A stretch of DNA of 64,000 nucleotides from Varroa destructor (taxonomy: Eukaryota > Arthropoda > Arachnida > Mesostigmata > Varroidae). The stretch covers positions 8,640,248 to 8,704,247 of the forward strand of contig NW_019211454.1 of NCBI RefSeq assembly GCF_002443255.2, in the 5' to 3' direction. The notes below the pieces were generated by a model. That model did not search any database. It was not told the origin of the DNA and saw only the letters and a list, made by a program, of their open reading frames with translations. The translations under genes and the position numbers were made by a program. This document shows, in pieces, positions 13,351 to 23,632 of the stretch (position 1 is the first letter of the stretch; every line of letters begins with the position of its first letter).

Positions 13351-14803
13351 TCGAACAAGAATTTACATCACTACAGAAATTATTTATGCACATAATCAAT
13401 ATGATAATACAGTCGAGTATCTCGTATAGATGCTGATTCGGCGTGCGTCGATTCAATGTCCTTAATTAATTTGTCTCATTTAGAAAAAATACGAGCGGAA
13501 TAGCGGTACCGGTAAAAGCTGTACCACGTATTACAGTTCGTGTATTGGTTTATATTTGTGTACTAATTAATGCTATCACTCTTAATCGAAATTGCTTTCC
13601 AGTTGATATGTCGTTTCAGGACAGGTGTTCGGCCTTGATCAGGATTTTGAAAATGATGCTCATATTGCAAGTACTTTTTCAATTTTGCAGATCGTCCTGG
13701 TCATTGATAGAAGTTGCCTGACATCACGATTTGTCTGTGCTTGTTGAACAGCAGTGAAGGACAACTTCTCGTTTCGCTCTAGAATTGCTCTAATCGTCGG
13801 CCTTAAGCGTGGCTGTAACATGAATTATATCATCTCGTAAAGGAACGATAAAAATTGCAGACTGCCATATCTGTCTTGATTTAGCCGTTCACGTCTCATG
13901 TAATGTAGTCTGTATATCGGCTATTAGATGTGAATTCATGCAGAATATGTACCCTGTTTTTTGGAATGTTTTTGTACACGTTATTAACAGTATTATACCA
14001 TCGCTGCATATCACGATCTACTTCGTCTTGAGATTATATAATAGTAGATGATGTCTGTTTCCTAATGGAGGCAATTTTATCTCAAAGGTCCCACGAGTAC
14101 ACACAAATAGTTAGACTAGTACGAAGCAGTGTGTATCAGCTTTTTTATTATCTAATATCGACAACTGTAAATTCAGCCATTGGATTAAACGCCATAGAAC
14201 TGATTTTTCTGTCTTTAAAACGTTCGAAAACGAGTTTGAACTTCTCCCTTTTTATCGGGCGAATATTTTCGCAGCCTGTATGTGGCCAGCAGCTGGTATA
14301 CAATATACTTAAAACGAGCTTTTAGCTTTCATAGGCCAATTCCTAACTAAACGGTAACTTCCTTACTCAGGGCTACTGGACACAAAGTAGAACTTCGAAA
14401 TGTTGTCCCGACGCCAATGCATGATCACGACACGAGGATGTCTACCATTGAAGTCTCGTGTGAAATTTTCTATGCGACCGGTGGTATCGTTAAGACCTAA
14501 AGATACGGAACGCTCACGTAGAAAATGTTCTGGCAACACTATACGTCTATACGCCGCACTTCACTGCTACAAAATCGAACGTCCCACACTGTCTTTTGAG
14601 TCAATCGGCTGGCTGTTCATTCGGAGTTCGTCAATGCCATTGCGTAGGCCACTGCGACATGGACTGACTTGGACGCCTTTTCAGATTTTCTTACCACCAA
14701 AGGCAAACGAATGCAGCTGACCGTTCATCGGCCGGTCCTAAAATAGATACCGTTCACACTTATAACTCTGTCATATGTAGGTTCAACTAAATCTATTTGC
14801 GCG

Positions 14804-14823
14804 TATATATATATATATATATA
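14804..14823. repeat. (TA)10 microsatellite
   Basis: Pure TA dinucleotide tract. Confidence 0.9.
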
Positions 14824-15119
14824 AAAGATGGCTAAAACGAGAATAGGCATATAGCGGATTCTATGAATTTTCGCTACTTTAGACAGCCATTACTAAAGTT
14901 ACTTTTATCCCGATAATAATGTATAGCGTATATATACGGTTTTTAAACATTCGTTTAGATGAGCGGACTCTTTATAGGATAAAGAAAATACGGATAGCTT
15001 CTAATGCAACAAAGCGGAAAATATATTCATATAACCTTTCTGTACTGTGTCTCGAGAGAGTAAAAAATCAACACATGTACCTCGTTTGATTTCAAATACG
15101 TCTCGCGGTTGATCTAATT

Positions 15120-15695
15120 GAGGGTCATGCACGTGCTGGGTGCATTATAATTTAGTGCACCCAGCCATGTTCTGCCGTAACCGCACCGTCGTCACAATGG
15201 CAGCTTTTTTGTAGAACCGCCATTTTGTGCGCGGTGTACACATGAACATGTTGTGCCTCGTTCGTATGTACGCACGATGAGTGAGATGAACGCCTCTCCG
15301 AAAGGTCTCTCTGTCCAGAAAGACCTTCGCTCACCGATAGTCATTTTTAGCAAATGCACTGCTACTGTTTTTATCACTAGACTAACTATAAACCAGTCGG
15401 TGGACAAATACGAAAAATGACTCAGCCTTATTTGGTCATTCGTTTCCTCTCGCCAGACGCACTATACCAGTCTCGCTCTAAATAGCCATGACAAGCGATT
15501 GGAGCTCGTACGTACACATTGTATGAGTGGGAAGGAAATATGCTGTTGCGTACGGCTCTCTCTCACTGCATGTCTTTGTACATCATTGAGCAACGGCGGC
15601 GTTAATCGGATACGTATGATCATGCCCGTCGATACTGGGACCCTATTACACCTAACTCATAGCCCAAATAGCTGCCGCCCCGAAGTTTCGCGAAG
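15120..15695. promoter_or_regulatory. GC-richer stretch before a candidate start codon
   Basis: Composition rises relative to the flanks just upstream of the candidate first coding exon at 15696, so promoter or 5' UTR sequence is plausible. It contains a perfect 10-bp-arm hairpin at 15135-15165 (GCTGGGTGCA ... TGCACCCAGC, 11-base loop). No TATA box or other decisive element was seen. Confidence 0.22.
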
Positions 15696-15776
15696 ATGAA
15701 AACGACGCATCAGCAACAGCAGCTGTTGCCGGACGAGCCGTTTCTGAGTCGTTGCAGAAGTCATGATAGTAACTCG
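15696..15776 (+). CDS. Candidate first coding exon, unrecognised
   Basis: An ATG in fair context (GAAG before ATGA), with an in-frame stop 27 bases upstream, opens a frame with a Gln run and a coding-like mix (KTTHQQQQLLPDEPFLSRC). A donor-like TCG|GTGATG follows at 15777 in phase 0; without splicing the frame ends with TGA at 15834-15836 (46 residues). Phase 0 would allow joining to the candidate exon at 17341. Product unknown. Support is frame, context and phase only. Confidence 0.22.
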
Positions 15777-17128
15777 GTGATGCGAGATGATCGTTTTTAC
15801 AACGATTACTACGACGTTTGTAGTTTGTGCCTTTGACCGTTTACAGATGATCGAGTTATCGTTCTCATCCTGGTAAAGACCTAACGGCTGCAGTTCGACC
15901 TTTGCAAGCAGCGTAAGTAATAGATACCGTTAGAAATGAACAAAATAACGTGTTAATCACTTTCGCAAAAGAGCTGTGTGGCCATACGTAGCATATGTTC
16001 ATTAAGTAATATGGTAAAACGTTTTTTATCCAGTTTGATCTCGAATCGAAACACCTCAAACGTATAGTGTTATTAGATAATTAAATACTTTTATTTAGTT
16101 AACCATTTTGCTCTAGCACCGATTCTAAATGTAGATCTTGTTTTTTCAAGAGCTATGTTGCCTTCGCTTCCTATTCTAAACTTGTAACCTCTTCAAATGC
16201 CTAAGCCTGTCTAGAGTACATCAGACGTTCCAATTTTAGGCCAAAGGGTGTTTCTTTCAATATATTATTCTACTAATTATTACCAATATTTATATACATG
16301 CCAATCTATTAGTCTATGCTTGACACGTCTAATGTTTTTTTTTTTTTTTGTTTAATTTATTCGGATCATCTTTCCTCGTTTTTTCGCGTTTACTCGAAAC
16401 AATGTGCCGTATCGTTTGGTACTTTTTTTCTATTTATTTTTAACAATTTCAGAATATAGAAATATCGAGGCGGCAGGCGGAGCTTGGCACGATTTCGGCC
16501 ATGTGGAACACCGCAGTGATACCATGGGTGAGCAATGAAATTTCTGTTCTTCGCCTCTTTGTACTGCTGAAATCACCTGTCTATGGACATCTACATTATA
16601 TATATGTATATATGTTTCTGTACTGTAACTTGGCTAGCTGGTACGGGCTACAATTGATTTACCCATATGCCGTACAAAACTATAGACAGTTACTGACTGA
16701 CCACTGTCATAGAAAACGTTGCTTTTAAGGTAAACATTAACATCCAACCGTTACTCATCTTCACATACCATGTGGCTGCGCCATGTTGACAATTCAATGA
16801 TAATAACAGTAACATATAGCCCAGCAGCTGTCGCCTTTCATGGATGTTAGGGAAGCCCATGACGCGTCCTGAGCGGTCAATGTGTGGCTATTAATAGGTA
16901 ATGTTAACGCTAATAGGACCGACCTTAGCTAAGGCACCAACGCATTTCATCGACAGTGATGGCACAAGGCAAAAAAACTGTTACTTAATAGCTGTATATG
17001 TAAATGTACAGAGGGAGGCAAAACTCTCTTGACAGTTGTCAGAATTTTCGTTTTATATCTGCTAATAAGCGTAAAGAAAAACAAAAGAAAAGCTGACTGA
17101 GGACTTTTGAACAGATTGTTGCTTACCC

Positions 17129-17153
17129 TATATATATATATATATATATATAT
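17129..17153. repeat. (TA)12 microsatellite
   Basis: Pure TA tract. It generates spurious Ile-Tyr runs in the overlapping - strand frames. Confidence 0.9.
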
Positions 17154-17340
17154 CGAGTATAGAATAAAATAGCAATCTGGCATAAGGGCTATTTGAAGAG
17201 CAGCTGCGCGGTTTTATGCATGATGCTGAATATATATTGTAATAGTCTATACGGCTGACGTGGCCTTCACAAAAGCTTTTTGTGCTGCCGGCGCCACCGC
17301 GACAGTATAACAACATGTTGTTCAGAGAGAGATAATTCAG

Positions 17341-17574
17341 AGTAACGGCACGAGTGAAGTTAACGGCAGCATCGGCGCCAACGAGCATCACATCAAGCTG
17401 ACAATAGACACGCTTGATTCTGATGGTGTAGCGAAGCTGTTTGCAAAGATGGCGGCCTACACCAGGACGGCGAGAAACAGTTTGTCCGAAAAAGAATCAT
17501 TTGTCTTGTCGACGTTGGCCCTCGATACGATGGTACTATTTGCCCGGCTCTCGACCGCAACGCGCATAATAGAG
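17341..17574 (+). CDS. Candidate internal exon, helical charged protein, unrecognised
   Basis: The strongest of the coding-like islands upstream of the ZP gene. The frame is open from 17311; an acceptor-like TTCAG ends at 17340 (another at 17325, same phase) and a donor GAG|GTAGGG follows at 17575. The 78 codons are GC-rich relative to their surroundings and read as a soluble, probably helical segment (for example LDSDGVAKLFAKMAAYTRTA, then TLALDTMVLFARLSTATRII). Both ends are phase 0. A second open block in phase 0 follows at 17711-17794 (HLEDQADAAKHERKQ), with a donor-like ACG|GTGAGA. No family is recognised; an old pseudogene is possible because that downstream frame meets a stop at 17828. 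Confidence 0.35.
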
Positions 17575-18420
17575 GTAGGGCAGAAGCGCAAAGGGAAGGT
17601 ATTTAGAACAGCAACTCAATGCGGATGAATGCAATACGGACGTACTGAACTTTGAAAATTGTATCAGTTATTTGGTGTTATGAACTATTCTATAAGTGCC
17701 TGTAACCGAGAAAAAACATCTAGAAGATCAAGCAGACGCTGCTAAACACGAAAGAAAACAGTTTGGCTATAGAAAGCAACAGCTGTACACAACGGTGAGA
17801 TGCGTTCGAAATGCGCGCGTCTAAAAGAAAACAATGGATCCAGAAGATGTCAGTGCTCTTTATCGCGCGTCCCGTTCCAGAGGCCGGAAGCGTTGCAGCT
17901 TTGATAGCGAAAATAGAACATTAAAGGCCAGCAAAGGGCTTCAGTAGTTGATGAACACCAGTCAAAGGTCAAGCATGCTGGAGAGAAGTGAATTACATTT
18001 GAATAAAAGACATTTAGTAGATGTTGACTGTTGACTAATTGTCAACTTGACAACGAGCCAGGAACAATGGAAGGCCATTCTGCCAGAGTGTGCGAGCGAG
18101 GTAATCTGCACATACGTGTTTCGCTCATTGCCACAGTCCTCGTATCACACGAACTAGCAAAATGTGGCATTTCTTTCTGTGCGCGTATTCATATATAGTT
18201 TCAATCCCCAATAACTTAACCGATACCAGTTCAAACACGATTCCCCGAACTCTCTGCATAGAAAATCAATTTGTGCGCTACCGAGACACGTACGTATTCG
18301 GTTGTATCGAGATTTTCTCGACAGTAAAACCCGTCAGCTGATATCACATACCGATAAATAATAGAATAATTAGCTTATGTATTCCTATTGAATTTAATGT
18401 CGATCATTAACAGCTGACCT

Positions 18421-18720
18421 GGCAGGATCGGTATTGCTCCTTTGTCCGCTCGTTCGACGTTCATGGGGTCATTCAGCGCGCGCTTTTTCAACACGAACGC
18501 CACCGGTAAACGGTGTAACCGACTGGCAAATCGTCATCGTCGTAGGGAATGGCGCCACGGTTAAAATCGTTAACCTTGAATTCGATATCGGATCGCTCAG
18601 GCAGGGAAGACACAGGAACGTCGTGTTGTGTGTTTCGTTCTGTTGTCCGCATCCTAAACCGTTTCGCCCGTGGGGATGACCGTTGACGGCGGTGGCTTTC
18701 GACTACAGTGGAAAACACTA
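18421..18720. other. GC-rich island open on both strands
   Basis: A + strand frame (18434-18679) and a - strand frame (18488-18718) overlap. The + frame contains a block (DWQIVIVVGNGATVKIVNLEF) loosely reminiscent of the edge strands of a CUB domain but without the expected cysteines. The - frame follows a good acceptor-like tract (CCACTGTAG, ending at 18701 on that strand). One may be a real exon; I cannot say which. Confidence 0.25.
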
Positions 18721-19638
18721 TTGATTAATGCGAACATCATGGCTCTGTACGGATTTAATCTAACGGTTTCTGTTGTAATGGTGAATGGTAGATTGTACAA
18801 TGGGGCCTTTGAAGCAGCTGGTCGCTGATTAGTTAGTGTGATAAATTTAGAATTGTGGAAAAAGGCGTTCTGTCTTTTTGCAGCAGACGGTGTCGAAACG
18901 ATTTTTCGATACGTCAAATGCTTGCGAATTTACCCGGAGAATATTGACTCTTTTTTCAAGGGCCCAATCTAGTTGATTGAAAAAACTGCATAAAATTGTT
19001 AGTGCCTCAACTAGCGAAAGAATACCGCAGGTTCCTACTATCATTTTACTATTCAGTGGAGGTTATCGCTTCCAGGCAAAATCGATACGTGGTAACCGAG
19101 TAGAACTCAGCAAGTCTCACATGAAAAAAAAAGTACAGTGTCGAAATAGGCCCTCCAACTGAAGAGTGTAGAACACACTTAGTCTCTGAAACAACATTAC
19201 GTGAGGGCATCGGATCAAAAAGGGCACCACGGTCAAAAAATATAGCCGCTGGCCATTGAAGACAATTATCTATCCTGGTGTTAACCGCATAATTTAACCG
19301 TCAACTATTCAGTCAAACACCTGGTGAGTGTCATCTCTTCTGATCCCTGTGTATGACGTACCTGTCTGCCAATTTCGAATGTACCGTTCTCGTTTAAGAT
19401 CAATGTGAGACTACGCTAGTTGTGAGTTATCGCCTTCGTAACTTCATCACTCTTTATCAGAGCTCTTGGCAAAGCAATACGAGTGATACAGAGAGAGGGA
19501 GACCGCTACGTTATTCTTTAGAGCGACACTTAGCGTCTCTCCAATCATTGGACTACGAAGTGTAGGAAAACCGAGTTTAATTCGTTTTTACTCAACGACC
19601 TGTCCCCGCACCGCAACTGCGCACCCCGTTACCCCATC

Positions 19639-20087
19639 TTATGTACGCTCCTGGCTCATTGTCAGTTTATAAACGACGGCGTTATCAACGGAGACTTGCA
19701 GGTGTTCAGTAATCTTACGCTGAGAGAACATATAATTGCGCGCTCGGACAATGGCGCCGGAGCAATCTATGACTGCGTCAATAACGGCGCAATGCTGCCC
19801 CGTTTCATTTTGCATCAATCGTGTTTTCTGTGGATCGTCAACCACCAACACCGATGGTTTCGTTAACGTCGTTTCGCTTTTTTATTGGATATCACACATC
19901 CTGATTCCAATACGTTGTCGTCAGAAAAACAGGCCAAGAAATCTAGTTGCTTACAAACTACGAACGAAATGTGCCGTCCTGACCGCTGAAGTCGAGAGAT
20001 CGAGCTGATTGGACTGATGTTGCATGGCAAAACGTTCTGCCCACATAACTGGAATTGATTATAGCGGTTAAGTTCTGTCTCTGTCAA
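19639..20087 (-). pseudogene. Possible decayed coding region, two overlapping frames
   Basis: Two coding-like - strand frames overlap end to end: 19863-20087 (TETELNRYNQFQLCGQNVL at its start) and 19639-19881 (VLVVDDPQKTRLMQNETGQ, then SQRKITEHLQVSVDNAVVYK). Together they would give about 150 residues if one frameshift separates them, which is how an old pseudogene or transposon relic looks. No donor and acceptor pair joining them in phase was found. The family is not recognised, and the + strand frame over the same DNA (19736-20008) cannot be excluded. Confidence 0.22.
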
Positions 20088-20257
20088 GTTGTTGCTTTTT
20101 TTTCGACGAAATTTAAAGCTAATATATCACTGTCGTTGCTATTAGGATTACGGCGCCTCGTCAAGCTGCAAGCTCGCTGAAAGCGCGAGGCATAGTTCAT
20201 GATCTGGTGTCAGTAATCTGAACTATTTCTGAGCCTGCTATTCTCGATTGCATTCAG

Positions 20258-20480
20258 TCCCTACCTGCTTGTTTTGGATTTCGACAATAGACTTAGATTT
20301 AGCTATTTAGATGGCATGACAATGAGCTATCGACGAGTTTGGCCACGTTTCGAGCCAACGGGTGCGAAGAACTGGCGAAGACGAATTCTGCCAGGAGACC
20401 ACTTACTTGCCAAAACGAAATGTCATCCGACGTCTGTTGTTATCGTTGTTGATAGCGCTTGTGGCAACGAACACCTGTAG
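20258..20480 (+). CDS. Candidate terminal exon, unrecognised
   Basis: An acceptor-like tract (TTCTCGATTGCATTCAG) ends at 20257 and the frame, open since 20217, continues to TAG at 20478-20480. The encoded segment is Arg/Trp-rich and coding-like (MTMSYRRVWPRFEPTGAKNW, then RRRILPGDHLLAKTKCHP). No poly(A) signal lies close by; the nearest AATAAA-like motif is about 260 bases downstream. Product unknown. Confidence 0.22.
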
Positions 20481-22223
20481 CTGTTGGCAATAGAAGGGCA
20501 GTTCGTTCGAAGTCGAAGGGTGCGTTGGCACTTCGACATGAAGTTGTTAACCAAAGAGTCTTGCTTTGTTTTGTTTTTCTTTCGCGAACACCTTTTGATA
20601 CACCAACAATTCCCGAAGTATACACACTACTAATAGCTATTATTTCGTCGAAGTTTAGAGCGGGTTGATCTCTTTGTTTAAAGTGGCAAGTCTTTGTATA
20701 ATCTTAGTAACAGTAAGTCTTAAAGCAGGATTTGTACAATAAATATATTGCTTAAATATTTGCAGCCGTGTTGAACATAGTTAATATGGGATAGTAATTG
20801 CAAAGTTCTTAAAATAGTAAAAGAAAAGGGGTTTCTGGTACTTAGTCCAGTGCCAACATGATAATACTCAATTTCAGATAAGTTATTGTTTGGTACAATT
20901 CAAATAAAATGAGAGACGTAAAGTATATCGAAATGAGATGCCTATTATAATTCTGTTTTGAGTACCACGTACGGCAACGGCGTTGGGCAATCTGTCAGAC
21001 GACTGGCTGAAACGAAGTGCGTCAATGTGCGGGTTGGAACTTAAACCACGATAGAAATACAAAATTAATATCATAATTAAACTCGAAAAGGATCAGACAA
21101 CTTATATGTTGTGCCTATCTTTTTATAAGGAAGAGATAAGAAAACCACTATGGAGAGCAAGCTTCACAATTAAATTATTCCCAACGGAACTTCCACCCAA
21201 GGAACATTTAGTAATAATGGTCCAACACCCAAAGCCTTTTTGTTCTCTGCCTTTGATCTGAAGCCACTGTTGGTATTACGTCAAAAACTAATTAACATTG
21301 GCCACCAGCTAAAAGGTCAGTTGCGCTTTTTGATCGGCGAACAACGCAATATTGCAAAAAAAAAAATTGACCATTTACGTAGCAACCATAACAATAATAG
21401 ATTAAATTTGCAAGTTGTAAACGTCATCTAGTTCATGCGCCCCTATTAGGCTCATAGCCATTAGGATGAGAATACTTTCGTATTCCGCTTGAGAAAAACC
21501 CTAACTTTGACAAACGGCAATGATATCAACATCAACTGTGTGACTGTCCTCAACGATGAATGCTCCTCTCTTACGTAGAACCCTATTTCTTCGTGATACG
21601 GTTATATCCACTTTTATGTACTCAGTTTGTACGTGCTACTACTGACTGCATAAATATACAGTAAAATGTTCTCCTAGACATACACACATACCGAGCGATT
21701 CTCGGCTATTTTTATACGGACATGACATATACGCAATGACACAATGTTGTATGCAAGCATTCAGTTGGGGGTAATTTTACTGCACGTGCATGGAATGTTC
21801 GCTGAAATATATCAACATGCATTCACCGTATGGTTGTGTACGGACTAGCCGAGGACGCCGCCAGCATGCAAAGCGCCGTAAATGGCCGCAAACTGCAATA
21901 TTGCCCCTAAATTGGAAATATCTGAGGGTCGAGCACTTTTGTAATGAGCCATCATCGTCGTGCTCTTAGAGTCCAACTTGTGGAGCATCCACAAGGGATT
22001 TTAGGCCATTCCGTAACGGCCTGGCCAGTCAATAGACTGACCGCTCAGGCCAGTCCAATATCTTAATTGTCGAATACATTATTCGCTCATTCACAGCACT
22101 TACCGTTGAAGTTGCTGTTGATCCACTTCGTCGCTGTCTGTCGGTACCATTTGACGCACCTTGAAGCCTCCTCCATTTAGGATATGACAACATAATATAA
22201 CGAGGTCGCTCCCCCTCCCACCA

Positions 22224-22414
22224 AGCGTCAGCAGATTAATATCAGCAGACTTCCAGAGACGCAGAACTATAACGTCGGTAAGGCCGCTGTCGCTAAGATC
22301 TCCGCAGGGTCTTCCGCTGTTAAAACTGTTGCCATTAGAAGAAACGAGGAAGTGGTCATGTGTAGGCGCTCACTACTTTCTTTCCTAAACGCACCTACAA
22401 TTACAGTATCCGAC
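22224..22414 (+). CDS. Candidate internal exon upstream of the ZP gene, unrecognised
   Basis: A strong pyrimidine tract (GCTCCCCCTCCCACCAAG) is followed by a long coding-like frame that is open from 22196 to a stop near 22440. Two donors fit: CG|GTAAGG after 22277 (phase 1) and GAC|GTACGT after 22414 (phase 0). The longer form reads like protein throughout (RQQINISRLPETQNYNVGKA, then VAIRRNEEVVMCRRSLLSFL). Phase 0 would match the incoming phase of the first certain ZP exon about 1.1 kb away, but a scaffold gap lies between them. Confidence 0.3.
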
Positions 22415-22641
22415 GTACGTATAATAAGTATAATATAACAATGGTGTTGTAATAATTCGCATTATCTGAACACAGTGGTATATTGTGCATTAACAGTATG
22501 TAACATGTAACTAAATCAATGAGAACAAGCTTCGTTCACTGTGATCAGGATGGCTATTTATGAAATTTCGAAAGGAAAATCGACGCTTACGAATGACAGG
22601 ACGCAACGCAGTATCAATGCGCCATCTGAATTTTCATGAAC

Positions 22642-22741
22642 NNNNNNNNNNNNNNNNNNNNNNNNNNNNNNNNNNNNNNNNNNNNNNNNNNNNNNNNNNN
22701 NNNNNNNNNNNNNNNNNNNNNNNNNNNNNNNNNNNNNNNNN
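22642..22741. other. Assembly gap (100 N)
   Basis: Exactly 100 N, a scaffold join of unknown true size. It falls just upstream of the first certain ZP exon, so a leader exon carrying the signal peptide could be hidden in it. Confidence 0.99.
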
Positions 22742-23052
22742 TGAGAATAACCGAAAATCAGCGGAGACTAATACGCACGGGTGGTAATGAGTTACGATAT
22801 CTACTATATTATAATACGATACTATAATAAGCATTGTAAGAAAAAGCGTGTACTAACTAATTTAGTTTCGACGGCTTACTGCTAGCCATGTGAAGGTTGT
22901 CAATTGAGTTAAATGATCTAGTATGTTAAATCTCTAAAGATCCAGTGTAAAAAAAAAGCAGTGCTCACACTACACATGAGACAGGATAGCAACAAGCGTA
23001 GAGGCACATTAAAACATATATAATAAATCCTTATTTGGACGGTCTGCAGATC

Positions 23053-23169
23053 ATGCTAGTTTTTGTACTCGTAATACTCTATCGTAATACTAATACTCGT
23101 AATAGCAGGTGGAAGCTTTCGCTTCCACCTGCTATTAATAAAAAGATCTATTGTATTGCTAGTGCAAAG
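23053..23169 (+). CDS. Weak candidate signal-peptide exon for the ZP gene
   Basis: An ATG at 23053 opens with a hydrophobic run (MLVFVLVILY) like a short signal peptide, and a donor-like AAG|GTATTT follows at 23170 in phase 0, matching the incoming phase of the exon at 23505. The frame crosses the perfect hairpin at 23101-23136, which makes a coding role doubtful. Offered only because the ZP protein needs a signal sequence that the certain exons do not provide. Confidence 0.15.
23101..23136. repeat. Perfect hairpin, 16-bp arms and 4-base loop
   Basis: Arms AATAGCAGGTGGAAGC and GCTTCCACCTGCTATT are exact reverse complements around TTTC; on the - strand the loop reads GAAA, a GNRA-type tetraloop. 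It is preceded by short TAATACT/CGTAATA direct repeats (about 23080-23104). Uninterrupted 36-base symmetry is far beyond chance for a given site. Template switching during replication can create such snap-back repeats. Confidence 0.9.
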
Positions 23170-23504
23170 GTATTTGTGATGTATATTCCCTCGAAAACTT
23201 TTTTTTGTAAAGGACTAGTTGTACCAGACATTTTGCATCAGCTGTAAGCACCTTATAGGCCATATTTGTCTACCTACTAGTGTTTACATAGTCATGTGAT
23301 ACGCGGGCTAGATAAATATATGGAGGTCAATAGACACCGTTCGGCTAGAGCGTACGGTGGGAAAAAGTTGCGACCTAAGCTTTCTTTAAGCGATGTGTAA
23401 TTACTGTATACATAAACCGGTTTAAAAGCCATACGTACTCACATTGCCCTTTACTTTTTTTTTTGTTTGTGTTATTTGTGGCTCCTTCATCTACTGGCGT
23501 ACAG

Positions 23505-23632
23505 ATGACAGTCTTGTGTAGCTGTGCTCAGGTATCTTTCTGCCAAGAGGGTGTTCGCGATGATTCGCATGTAGAAAACGTGGTGCATAAGGCTGTCGCC
23601 GACGAGTTCGACTCTCAAATCCTCACCAACAG
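23505..23632 (+). CDS. ZP gene, first certain coding exon
   Basis: It ends at AG|GTAATA. The frame continues upstream without a stop for at least 100 bases, so the start is set by acceptors: GTACAG ends at 23504 after a T-rich tract, and TGCTCAG ends at 23531, both phase 0. The ATG directly after the first acceptor need not be the initiator. Confidence 0.65.

Noticed and set aside
14400..14720. 106-codon + strand frame, and a faint integrase-like phrase on the opposite strand
   Set aside because: No splice sites or promoter; the - strand phrase (HVAVAYAMALTNSE) is too short and degenerate to assign to a retroelement.
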